Shown: one piece after another, positions 14,909 to 22,548 of the stretch | Layout of the letters: each line of letters starts with the position of its first letter | How positions within the stretch are numbered: the stretch's first letter is position 1 | DNA from: an uncultured Paracoccaceae bacterium | GTDB taxonomy: Bacteria; Pseudomonadota; Alphaproteobacteria; Rhodobacterales; Rhodobacteraceae | Length of the DNA stretch: 22,548 bases | Direction of reading: 5' to 3' | Assembly: GCA_913054485.1 (NCBI GenBank) | Contig: CAJXHQ010000005.1 | Location: 1-22,548, forward strand | Position numbers and translations under genes: made by a program | Notes under the pieces: model-generated | Database searches by the model: none | The model's input: the letters and a program-made list of their open reading frames with translations, nothing else | Told to the model about the DNA's origin: nothing

Positions 14909-17320
14909 TTACATCTCCGATCTGGGGCGCTGGTTTTCGGGATCAAACAGCGCCTCTTCATGAACGGTTACGGCAATCTCGCGGTTCAGGATCTGCACGC
15001 TCAACCCTTCAGGCGGCGTGCCCTTGCGCACAAAGAGCCAGCCCAGGGACTTGCCGATGCGATAGCCATAGCCGCCCGATGTGGTCAGTCCGACAATCTT
15101 GCCATTCTGCACAACCAGCTCACCGCCGTGAATGTCGATGCTCTCATCATGAAGCTCGCAGTAAAAGAGCTCCCATTCGGGATCGCTGGCCAGCATCGCG
15201 TCTTTACCGGTGAAATCACGATCCTTGGTCACGATGAACCGCTCCAGCCCCACATCCCGCGGCCCGATATCCGTGGTCAGTTCACCGCTGGCGCGATAGG
15301 CTTTCTCCATCCGCATTCCATTAAAGGCATAGGATCCCAAATCGGTCAGCTGGTGCTTTTCACCCGCCGCGAACAGAGCATCATAGAGCTCGGCAATATG
15401 GTCGAGCGGGGCGTGCAGCTCCCATCCAAGCTCACCGGCAAAGGACACACGCAGCGCATAACACGGCACGCTGGCCACTGTGATTTCCTGTCCCGAAAGC
15501 CAGGGGAAGGCCGCGCTAGAAAGATCCGCATCTGTCAGCTCAGACAAGATGCGGCGCGAGGCTGGACCAGACATGGCCAGCATGCCCCAATCGGCGCTGC
15601 GGTCGATCATCTGCACGTCTTCGCCGGGCTTGATATGGCTTTTGATCCAGGCGAAATCGGGATTGGCGCGGGCCATGGGCGAACCGGTGAAGTACCTGTC
15701 GTCATTGATCCGCCAAATGGTGATTTCGGTTTGGAACCGGCCCTTTTCGGTCAACAGGTGGTTGAGGCTCATCCGCCCGTTTTTGCGCGGCACCCGGTTG
15801 GCCGAGATCCGATCCAGAAGCTTACCAGCGTCTTTGCCCGTGATCTCGAACTGGGCAAAGGCACAGAGGTCGATCACGCCAGCGGCGTCACGGGTGGCTT
15901 TTGCCTCGGCTAAGGCATTTGCATGCCAGGGCTGATGGCCCCAACCAATTTGCTCGCTCTCACCCGCTTCGCCGAAATACCGCGGACGTTCCCAGCCGGA
16001 CACCTCGCCGAACACAGCGCCTTTGGCGGCAAGGCGATCATAAAGCGGATGCCGTTTAAGCGGACGCAGGGCGTTGAACTGCTTGCCCGGGCAGGGTGTG
16101 TCATGACGGCGCATGAATTCATCTTTGGTGCGTTCCACGATGAAATGATCGGTGGTGAAATCGCCATAGCGGCGTGGATCCAATCCGCGGGTGTTGATCG
16201 CGGTTTCACCATGCACCATCCAATCAGCCAGCACTTTGCCCGCACCGCCCCCCCAAGCCAGACCAATGGAGGACCCGCAAGACAGCCAGACATTCGGCGC
16301 GCCCGACGGTCCGACCAGCATTCCGCCATCGGGCGTATGGGTGATCGCCCCGCGCACAACGCGTTTGATCCCAAGCTCGGCAAGGATCGGCATTTTGTCA
16401 AAGGCGACCATCAGGAAGTCCGCAATGCTGTCGTAGTCCGCCTCAAAAAGCTCATTTTCGGCCGCCCAGGGTGCGCCTTGCGGCATTTCCCAGACGGTTG
16501 GGCAGACATGGCCCTCGTATATGCCGATCAGACCCGACTTTTGTTCCTGGCGGATATAGCCGCCAAAGGAATTGTCCCGCATCACCGGCAGTTCCGGACG
16601 GCCCTGAAATTCAGGCACTGTATCGGTGACCAGATAGTGGTGCAGACAGCTGACCGACGGGATCTTCAGCCCGAACCACGCGCCGACCTGATTGGCGTAG
16701 GACCCGGCGGCGATCACGATATGTTCGGCCAGAACCTCGCCTTTTTCGGTCTTGAGCAGCCACATGTCACCCTTGCGGCTGGCGCCCAGAACCTGATTGT
16801 GACGTTCAATCCTAGCCCCGCGTGCGCGGGTGGCTGCGGCCAGCGCCATTGTCACGCCGGAGGGGTCGATATGCCCGTCCTCATAGGTGCGCACGGCAGC
16901 TTTCACGTTGTCGACTTTGTAAAACGGGTTGATCCTGGCAACCTCTTGCGGACCAACCAATTCCATCGGCAGATCAAGCAATCTGCCAACACCCATGATC
17001 GACTTCATCCAATCGACCTCGTCATCCGTGGTTGCGATGCGCAGCCCGCCGACTCCGTGCCAGCCAATGCCTTGGCCGGTTTCTTTTTCGACCTTTTTGT
17101 AGGTCTCGATCGAGGTCTTGTTGACCCAGCCCATGACGCGGGAGCCGACGGCATGAGCGATCTGGCCTGCCGCATGCCAGGTCGAGCCGCTGGTCAGCTC
17201 GGCCTTTTCAAACAGGATCGTGTCGGTCCACCCGGCTTCGGCCAGTTGGTATTGGGCGGCGACGCCCATGATGCCGCCACCGATAATGGCGACGCGCGTG
17301 GTGCGGAGCGTGTCTGACAT
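14909..17320 (-). CDS. FAD/GcvT-type dimethylglycine (sarcosine) dehydrogenase-like flavoprotein 2
   Basis: The product has about 803 residues. An N-terminal DAO domain starts at the dinucleotide motif GGGIMG. STWHAAG follows, whose histidine (His49 from the chosen start) is the residue that holds FAD covalently in mitochondrial dimethylglycine dehydrogenase. After a short FAO_M linker (near HPLYDRLAAKGAVFGEVSGW), the C-terminal half is a GcvT-like folate domain (from VIDLCAFAQFEITGKDAGKL to the end). Such enzymes oxidise an N-methyl amine and pass the one-carbon unit to tetrahydrofolate. An earlier ATG at 17353 exists. I chose 17320 because GGAGG lies 7 nt upstream and it overlaps the TGA of the previous gene by one base (TGATG), the same coupled style as the rest of the operon. 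It is a distant paralogue of its upstream neighbour, so the two probably act on different substrates or successive steps. Confidence 0.85.
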   Translation of the reverse strand: MSDTLRTTRVAIIGGGIMGVAAQYQLAEAGWTDTILFEKAELTSGSTWHAAGQIAHAVGSRVMGWVNKTSIETYKKVEKETGQGIGWHGVGGLRIATTDDEVDWMKSIMGVGRLLDLPMELVGPQEVARINPFYKVDNVKAAVRTYEDGHIDPSGVTMALAAATRARGARIERHNQVLGASRKGDMWLLKTEKGEVLAEHIVIAAGSYANQVGAWFGLKIPSVSCLHHYLVTDTVPEFQGRPELPVMRDNSFGGYIRQEQKSGLIGIYEGHVCPTVWEMPQGAPWAAENELFEADYDSIADFLMVAFDKMPILAELGIKRVVRGAITHTPDGGMLVGPSGAPNVWLSCGSSIGLAWGGGAGKVLADWMVHGETAINTRGLDPRRYGDFTTDHFIVERTKDEFMRRHDTPCPGKQFNALRPLKRHPLYDRLAAKGAVFGEVSGWERPRYFGEAGESEQIGWGHQPWHANALAEAKATRDAAGVIDLCAFAQFEITGKDAGKLLDRISANRVPRKNGRMSLNHLLTEKGRFQTEITIWRINDDRYFTGSPMARANPDFAWIKSHIKPGEDVQMIDRSADWGMLAMSGPASRRILSELTDADLSSAAFPWLSGQEITVASVPCYALRVSFAGELGWELHAPLDHIAELYDALFAAGEKHQLTDLGSYAFNGMRMEKAYRASGELTTDIGPRDVGLERFIVTKDRDFTGKDAMLASDPEWELFYCELHDESIDIHGGELVVQNGKIVGLTTSGGYGYRIGKSLGWLFVRKGTPPEGLSVQILNREIAVTVHEEALFDPENQRPRSEM

Positions 17321-19719
17321 CAGAACGCCTCCTTCGCGGGTTTGAGGGAGCACTTTGCGGTGAACCTGGTGCAGGCGATGTCAACTTCGAAACCGTGCAC
17401 GACGTCTTGCGCGCGAAGCTGGTCCAGCGGCGCGTCGATCAGCGCAAGCGCTATGGAGCGGCCAAACCTGTAGCTCCATGCAGCCGAGGTGATCTGACCC
17501 ACGACTTTACCGCCGGCATAGACCGGCTCATCATGGATCGGCACTGCATCCGGGTCATCAAAGATGAGCGATACGATCTGGCGTTTGGGGGGATTGGCGC
17601 CGGTCAGGGCCTCTTCGCCGACAAAGCCCGTGCCAAAGGCGCAGAATGCGCCCAATCCGGCCTCTTGAGGAGTCGTGCCCGGCGTCAGCTCATGCCCAAA
17701 GGCGCGGAATCCGCTTTCGATCCGCAACGAACCACTGGCATACAGTCCCGCATGGGTGCCGCCCGCGGCCACCAAAGCCTCATGCGCGGCCATGGCCATA
17801 TCGGCGGGGATGTAGAGTTCGTAACCTTCCTCGCCCGTAAAGCTCAGCCGTCCGGCCCAGCCACGTGCCAGACCGACCTCTACCGGGGCAAAGCCAAAGC
17901 GTTTCAGGTCCGGCACCGGGGCATTGCTGGTGGCTTGCAGCACGTCGCGCGCCTTGGCACCGGCAAGGCCGATCACCGCATAGCCGCTGGTCACGTCAGT
18001 GAAGGCGACACGGGAACCGCCCTTGGTGTCGCGCATCCGCTGCATGTCGCGCACCACTTCGCCAGCGCCGGTGATCATCAGATAGGTTTCCGGCCCATGA
18101 CGCTGCACCGTCAGGTCGCTTTCGATGCCGCCCCGCGCATTCAGGATCTGAGTATAGGCGATGCGGCCTGCTTCGATATCCATTTGTGCCGTGCACAGCC
18201 GGTTGAGGAAGCTGCAGGCATCTGGTCCCTGCACCAGGATCTTGCCAAAAGCCGATTGGTCCAGAATGGCCGCGCCATTGCGGCAAGCCTCCACTTCATG
18301 TGCCACTTGCCCGCGCCATTTTGGAGCGCCAAAGGTCAGTGGCAAATGGGCTGCCCCGCCCCCGAAATGCACCGCGCGTTCCCAGCCGCCGCGCCCTTCA
18401 AATTTCGCGTTAGCCGCAACCAGGCCGCTATGGATGGGCGAGCGGCGCTGACCGCGCGCGGTCTCCATCGTGCGGCCCGGATAGGGGTTATCGTAGTGAC
18501 GCCCCAGCACCTCGGGAATGCGGGCTTCCAACGCGCCAAGCACGTTCATCTCGGGGCTGAACCGTCGGATATCGGCCTCGTTCAGCTCCATCGTCGGCTC
18601 ACCCGCGATGATCCATTCGGCCATCGCCTTGCCCGCACCACCCGCCAGCGCGATGCCGGTAGAGTTCATACCGCCGATCAGGAACAGGCCCGGAACTTCG
18701 GGGCTTTCGCCCATCATGAATTGGCTGTCGAGGGTGAAACTCTCCGGCCCGTTTAACAGCATCCGCACTTCGGCCGTTTCAAGCGCGGGAATACGGCGCA
18801 GCGCATTCTCCATCATAGGCATGAAGTGGTCCCAATCTTCATCGAGCAGATCAAAGGAGAAATCGGCAGGCAGATCCTTGGTTGAGATGCCCTTGGCATG
18901 GGGCTCAAACGAGCCAACGAGCAGCCCCTCCACGTCGTCGCGGGCATAGAGGAACGCGTCCTGATCGTTGAGCGTCGGCAAATGCGCGCCCTTGCCTAGC
19001 GCCTGTACTTCCGCCAGCGGCTTGGTCAGCATGTAGAAATGCTCGCAGGCATAAAGCGGCATATGTGCCCCGGCCATCTCGGCAACCTCACGTGACCAAA
19101 GGCCGGAAGCGATCACCACCTCATCGGCTTCAATCACGTGGTCGCCGATCCCGACCCCGGAAATGCGGCCGTGCTTCTTCTGCAATCCGGTCACGCGGGT
19201 GTCTTCGAAGAACCTCACACCGCGTGCCTTGGCGCCTTTCGACAACGCCAGCGCCACGTCAGATGGGTTCACCCGCCCATCCGCTGGCGACCAGACCGCA
19301 CCGATGACGTCATCGGTTTCGATTAATGGCCAAAGCTCTTTGGCGCAGGCCGCATCGACCACCTCGGCCTCCAAGCCAAAGCCACGGCCAAGCGAGACCT
19401 GACGTTTGATATTGGTCAATCGGTCTTCGTTCGTCGCCAGAGTCAGAGATCCCGTCTGTATCCAGCCCGTGGCCTGCCCGGTTTCCACTTCCAGCTCGCC
19501 ATAAAGGTCGATGGAGTAGTTGATCAGCTTGGTGAGCGTCGCAGAGGGGCGCAGCCGGCGCACCAGCCCGGCGGCATGCCAGGTGGTGCCAGAGGTCAGC
19601 TTGGAACGTTCCAGCACCACGATGTCTTTGCGCCCTTCACGGGCGAGGTGATAGGCGATTGAGCAGCCGATAACGCCCCCGCCGATAATCACGGTGCGGG
19701 CGGTTGAGGGAAGTGTCAT
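17320..19719 (-). CDS. FAD/GcvT-type dimethylglycine (sarcosine) dehydrogenase-like flavoprotein 1
   Basis: This 799-residue protein has the full dimethylglycine-dehydrogenase layout. The DAO domain shows IIGGGVIG at 11-18 and SGTTWHAAGLVR, with His48 as the candidate covalent FAD site. An FAO_M segment follows (around YPGRTMETARGQRRSPIHSG). The C-terminal GcvT domain includes LVQGPDACSFLNRL, then LRIESGFRAFGHEL and WSYRFGRSIALALI. Expected role: oxidative demethylation of a methylated amine with methylene-tetrahydrofolate as product, in the cytoplasm; electrons would pass to an acceptor such as ETF, not seen here. A GGAG element lies 7 nt before the ATG. The start overlaps the aminotransferase stop by ATGA, and its own stop overlaps the next start by one base. 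The family is secure. Substrate preference (dimethylglycine, sarcosine or another N-methyl compound) is not readable. Confidence 0.88.
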   Translation of the reverse strand: MTLPSTARTVIIGGGVIGCSIAYHLAREGRKDIVVLERSKLTSGTTWHAAGLVRRLRPSATLTKLINYSIDLYGELEVETGQATGWIQTGSLTLATNEDRLTNIKRQVSLGRGFGLEAEVVDAACAKELWPLIETDDVIGAVWSPADGRVNPSDVALALSKGAKARGVRFFEDTRVTGLQKKHGRISGVGIGDHVIEADEVVIASGLWSREVAEMAGAHMPLYACEHFYMLTKPLAEVQALGKGAHLPTLNDQDAFLYARDDVEGLLVGSFEPHAKGISTKDLPADFSFDLLDEDWDHFMPMMENALRRIPALETAEVRMLLNGPESFTLDSQFMMGESPEVPGLFLIGGMNSTGIALAGGAGKAMAEWIIAGEPTMELNEADIRRFSPEMNVLGALEARIPEVLGRHYDNPYPGRTMETARGQRRSPIHSGLVAANAKFEGRGGWERAVHFGGGAAHLPLTFGAPKWRGQVAHEVEACRNGAAILDQSAFGKILVQGPDACSFLNRLCTAQMDIEAGRIAYTQILNARGGIESDLTVQRHGPETYLMITGAGEVVRDMQRMRDTKGGSRVAFTDVTSGYAVIGLAGAKARDVLQATSNAPVPDLKRFGFAPVEVGLARGWAGRLSFTGEEGYELYIPADMAMAAHEALVAAGGTHAGLYASGSLRIESGFRAFGHELTPGTTPQEAGLGAFCAFGTGFVGEEALTGANPPKRQIVSLIFDDPDAVPIHDEPVYAGGKVVGQITSAAWSYRFGRSIALALIDAPLDQLRAQDVVHGFEVDIACTRFTAKCSLKPAKEAF

Positions 19720-21005
19720 TCTAGGACTCCGTCGCGGATCATGTCCGACAGTGTTGCGCCGAAGGCTATGAGGGCCTCGTCAATCAAGTCTGGGGTATGG
19801 GCCGCGGAGGTCAGGCCCGAAGTGTAAGCCATCATATCCACCCCGCGCGACAGCATCCCGTCGCGATAGGCTTTGACCGTTGGTTTGGGCAGCCCGCGGA
19901 TTTCGGCGGGGCCAAGACCATCGAGACTGCCGCGGCCAAAATAGACGTGAAAAATGGAGCTTTCACCATAGGCAATGCCCGCCACTCCCTGCTCGGCCAT
20001 TGCGGTATTCATGCCACCCCGCATCCGGGCCGCCATCGCATCCGCTTGGCGCTGTGCCTCGCCGCTGGCCAGAAGCGGCATCGCGGCACAGGCTCCGGCC
20101 GCAACCAAGGGGGAGCCGTTAAACGTGCCCTTATGGCTGACCGCGGGTGCAATTCCATTGCGCTCAGTAGTGTTGTTCAGCAGCTCCATGATGTCAGCCC
20201 GGCCGCAGATCGCGCCACCAGGCAAGCCGCCAGTGACAATTTTGGCCAGGGTGGTCAGATCGGGCAAGATGCCATCACGCGCCTGCCGTCCGCCGGGAGA
20301 CCAGCGAAAGCCGGTAATGATTTCATCGAAGATCAGCACCACACCCGCCGCCCTTGCCACGTCGTGCAAGGCCCGCAGTGTTTCGGTGGCCATGGGCACA
20401 GAGCCGTAGTTCGCGCCCGAGGCCTCGATGATGACGGTGCCGATGCGCTCGTCCTGCAGCGCGCTTTCCATCGCCCGGGGGGAAGCGGCGCAGATATGGA
20501 TCAGATCATTGATCGCACCCGGAATGCCAAGCGACGGGGCCTGATCGCTGCCGGGTTTGGCACCTTTCAGGGCATGGTCATGCCAGCCGTGAAAATGGGC
20601 TTCAACGCGCAACACGTGATCTTTGCCGGAGTGCGCCCGTCCCAACCGCAGGGCCAGCATGGTGGCTTCTGTACCAGAGGCCGTAAAGCGTGTCCGTTCA
20701 GCAGAGGGGTAGAGCCTGTTGACCCATTCGGCCCACTCAACCTCAGCTGCGTGGCAATCGGCGCTGAAGATCGAACGTTCGGCTTGCTTTTGGATCGCCT
20801 CGACGATGGCCGGATGGCAATGCCCCAGCATCTGGCTGGCGCTGCCCATTTTGAAGTCAATGTAGCGGCGCCCATCCACATCCCATTTCTCGGCCCCCGA
20901 TGCGCGGTCTGTAAAAACCGAATACGGATCGCGATACCGCAGTTCATGGCTGACCCCGCCGGGCAATGCGGCACGGGCGCGGGTGCTCAGGTTTTGATTT
21001 TTCAT
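19716..21005 (-). CDS. Class III PLP aminotransferase / glutamate-1-semialdehyde aminomutase-like
   Basis: The 429-residue product has the class III fold type I motifs: FTASGTEATMLALRL (107-121) for the phosphate site, FDEIITGFR with Asp227 facing the pyridine nitrogen, and LAKIVTGGLPGGA with Lys255 as the Schiff-base lysine. Its N-terminus (RARAALPGGVSHELR) is close to the opening of GSA-aminomutase-like proteins. A true HemL is unlikely given the operon: this copy sits between an MttB-like methyltransferase and two N-demethylating flavoproteins, overlapping both neighbours by ATGA. I infer transamination or an amino shift on a product of the methylated-amine pathway. The amino donor and acceptor are unknown. 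Confidence 0.85.
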   Translation of the reverse strand: MKNQNLSTRARAALPGGVSHELRYRDPYSVFTDRASGAEKWDVDGRRYIDFKMGSASQMLGHCHPAIVEAIQKQAERSIFSADCHAAEVEWAEWVNRLYPSAERTRFTASGTEATMLALRLGRAHSGKDHVLRVEAHFHGWHDHALKGAKPGSDQAPSLGIPGAINDLIHICAASPRAMESALQDERIGTVIIEASGANYGSVPMATETLRALHDVARAAGVVLIFDEIITGFRWSPGGRQARDGILPDLTTLAKIVTGGLPGGAICGRADIMELLNNTTERNGIAPAVSHKGTFNGSPLVAAGACAAMPLLASGEAQRQADAMAARMRGGMNTAMAEQGVAGIAYGESSIFHVYFGRGSLDGLGPAEIRGLPKPTVKAYRDGMLSRGVDMMAYTSGLTSAAHTPDLIDEALIAFGATLSDMIRDGVLE

Positions 21006-22546
21006 TCCGGCCGTCCGGTTTGCGCCCGTGTGAGGCGTATGTCGAATTTCTCGCGCAGTGCGCGATCTACGTCGTCAGGCACATGCGACGGGAAGGAGCT
21101 GTTCAAGATCTCCCTTGCCTTATCACGCGCCACGTCTCCAATCCGTTGCCCGCCATCATCCTGCCAGTCGCGCGGCGCACGGCGATCGCCGATTTCGGGG
21201 TAGAAATAATCCGATTTCATCCGGCTGAATGTGTGTTTCTCGCCCAGATAGTGGCCTTCGCCCCGGCACACTCCGGCAATAACATCGGCGGCGATGTTCT
21301 CCGGCGTCACCTCGATTCCGCGAATGGTTCGCAGAATATTGCCCAGAAGGTCGTTGTCGCTGACATAGGCCGCGTGGCTGACGCCCAGAAGGCTCGACAT
21401 CATGCCCGCCGCTTGAGTGATGATGTTGGAGCCCGCATGCGCGGCCATCGTCACCGCCAGAGACTTCTCCGCGCCATATTGTGCATCCAGCCGCTTTGCA
21501 TCCGTGATCCCGGCAATCGAACTGGTCGGCAGGTCCCATCGCCGCCCCATCTGCGCGGCGCCTGCCATCAGAATGGCCTGCTCGCCGCCGCCGCCGCTCA
21601 TCGAGCCGGTGCGCAGATCAGCAACCAGCGGCTTGGGTGCAAAGATCGCCTTGACCCCGCTGTCGACCAGGCGCGCAAAGACGAGACCTGCCAGCGTTTC
21701 CGCCACCGCCTGTACCAGTGACCCGGCGATTGTGGCCGGGCTGGTGGCCCCGGCTTGCCCGGCGCTGATCAATTGCACCGGGAAGCCGGCTTTGATCGCC
21801 AGCTCCAGCACTTCGCAGGCCTCTTCCGCGAAGCGCATGGGCGGCACGACATGGCAGACCATAACCGTCAGGAAGGGCCTGGCGCGGAACGCCGCTTCGC
21901 TTCCCGCAAGCGTGTAGCAAAGCTCTGCAGTGTCAGCGACATTCTGCGGCTCTGTGATGGAAACCGATACATGTTTGGAGGTGCCCGCGAGGCAGGCATA
22001 GGCCGTGTTGATGTCCATCAGCGCGCTGTCTTCAATGTCGCGTGCTACAACCGAACGGCTGAAGTGGTGAATATTGTCCATCCGGTCCACGATGCGGGCC
22101 GCGTCATACAGATCCTGCAGCGTGGAGTCGCGGTAACAATGCGTGTCCAGATCAAACACGCCGGGGGCCGCCCCGCCCGTGGACATATGCACGCGGCCGG
22201 CTTCGATTTTCAGATCGCGCTCCGGCTGCTGTCCGCAAAGCGAAAATCCGCGCTGCGCTCCTTCAATCGCCCATTGCACCAGCTCGCGCGGAAACAGCAG
22301 CCTGCCGTCGCCGGTAACGGTCCCGCCCGCGCTGGTGACCCGGTCGATCATCGACGGGATCGCCTGGCTGAGCCCCAGGGTCTCCAAGAGCGAAAACGCC
22401 GCCTCTTCCACCAGGATGACCTCATCGGTGGTAAGCGGTTTCAGCCGGCCGCCCGCGACGCCTGGCCAGACAGGAGGAGAGGGGTCGGCCGTTGTGGCTT
22501 GCTTTAAGCGGTCTTTGCGACCGCGCCGCCGGTTTTCTTTGGTCAT
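21002..22546 (-). CDS. MttB-superfamily (trimethylamine/betaine) methyltransferase without pyrrolysine
   Basis: The 514-residue protein, near the usual length for the superfamily, reads through with no internal amber codon, so it belongs to the non-pyrrolysine branch. Known members of that branch demethylate glycine betaine, proline betaine or carnitine onto a corrinoid protein. Conserved-looking blocks include STGGAAPGVFDLDT, SVSITEPQNVADTAELCYTL, TGSMSGGGGEQAILMAGAAQ and YGAEKSLAVTMAAHAGSN, the last typical of the TIM-barrel core. A basic N-terminal tail (MTKENRRRGRKDRLK) precedes the fold. The ATG lies 2 nt from the window edge, so a longer start cannot be excluded. The stop overlaps the aminotransferase start by ATGA. 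No corrinoid-binding (MttC-like) or activating protein is in the window, so the methyl acceptor is unknown. It is the first visible gene of a four-gene coupled operon. Confidence 0.85.
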   Translation of the reverse strand: MTKENRRRGRKDRLKQATTADPSPPVWPGVAGGRLKPLTTDEVILVEEAAFSLLETLGLSQAIPSMIDRVTSAGGTVTGDGRLLFPRELVQWAIEGAQRGFSLCGQQPERDLKIEAGRVHMSTGGAAPGVFDLDTHCYRDSTLQDLYDAARIVDRMDNIHHFSRSVVARDIEDSALMDINTAYACLAGTSKHVSVSITEPQNVADTAELCYTLAGSEAAFRARPFLTVMVCHVVPPMRFAEEACEVLELAIKAGFPVQLISAGQAGATSPATIAGSLVQAVAETLAGLVFARLVDSGVKAIFAPKPLVADLRTGSMSGGGGEQAILMAGAAQMGRRWDLPTSSIAGITDAKRLDAQYGAEKSLAVTMAAHAGSNIITQAAGMMSSLLGVSHAAYVSDNDLLGNILRTIRGIEVTPENIAADVIAGVCRGEGHYLGEKHTFSRMKSDYFYPEIGDRRAPRDWQDDGGQRIGDVARDKAREILNSSFPSHVPDDVDRALREKFDIRLTRAQTGRPE

Positions 22547-22548
22547 CG

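Noticed and set aside
15923..17317. A 464-codon plus-strand open frame inside the second FAD/GcvT gene, and similar long antisense frames under the aminotransferase and ThDP genes
   Set aside because: They are shadows of strongly supported genes on the other strand and show no conserved motifs.
21002..22546. Pyrrolysine-encoding amber codon in the MttB homologue
   Set aside because: The frame is open from start to stop with no internal TAG, so it belongs to the non-pyrrolysine branch.
1..22548. CRISPR arrays, tRNA or rRNA genes, prophage or plasmid origins
   Set aside because: No regularly spaced repeats, tRNA-like cloverleaf, rRNA signature or replication/phage genes were seen by eye.

Overview
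The window reads as a chromosomal catabolic region of a high-GC marine alphaproteobacterium, most likely the Roseobacter group of Rhodobacteraceae. This rests on the gene families (MttB-type methyltransferase, tandem dimethylglycine-dehydrogenase-like flavoproteins, a TMADH-like flavoprotein, a DddD-like fused CoA-transferase, M81 and CocE/NonD hydrolases) and on GC-rich codon use. No database was searched; all family calls come from motifs and remembered family sequences.

Left part (1-5741). The tail of an amidohydrolase overlaps an M81/MlrC-type metalloenzyme gene by 4 nt (ATGA). That gene converges, with 2 nt between the stop codons, on a minus-strand 681-aa flavoprotein of the trimethylamine-dehydrogenase-like family. 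Upstream of the flavoprotein lies a wrecked CocE/NonD hydrolase gene (3724-4920), with frameshifts, deletions and no N-terminus. A small exported lysozyme-like protein follows on the plus strand.

Middle (5797-12900). A minus-strand gene of about 822 codons encodes two fused CaiB/BaiF domains and is best explained as DddD, the DMSP CoA-transferase/lyase, or a close relative. A hairpin carries its stop codon in the loop. Upstream of it is a 4.4-kb gene graveyard: a decayed second copy of the TMADH-like flavoprotein, an apparently intact IS30-family element (10241-11340), the tail of a GntR/FCD regulator, a decayed acetylornithine-deacetylase-like (M20) gene and an unassigned frameshifted fragment. 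Homology to both neighbouring genes stops at the IS30 ends, which suggests deletion next to the element.

Right part (13004-22548). A minus-strand ThDP-dependent enzyme (acetolactate-synthase fold) stands behind a structured 230-bp leader. Upstream of that is a tightly coupled four-gene operon with 1- or 4-nt overlaps, transcribed in the order MttB-like methyltransferase, class III PLP aminotransferase/aminomutase-like protein, FAD/GcvT flavoprotein 1, FAD/GcvT flavoprotein 2. A hairpin followed by a T-run lies just after it.

Inferred theme: use of methylated osmolytes (quaternary and tertiary amines, and DMSP). The MttB-like protein and the two flavoproteins could remove N-methyl groups in sequence, with folate taking the one-carbon units and the aminotransferase handling the amine product. 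The substrate cannot be read from the sequence. No corrinoid protein, transporter or intact regulator is visible in the window.
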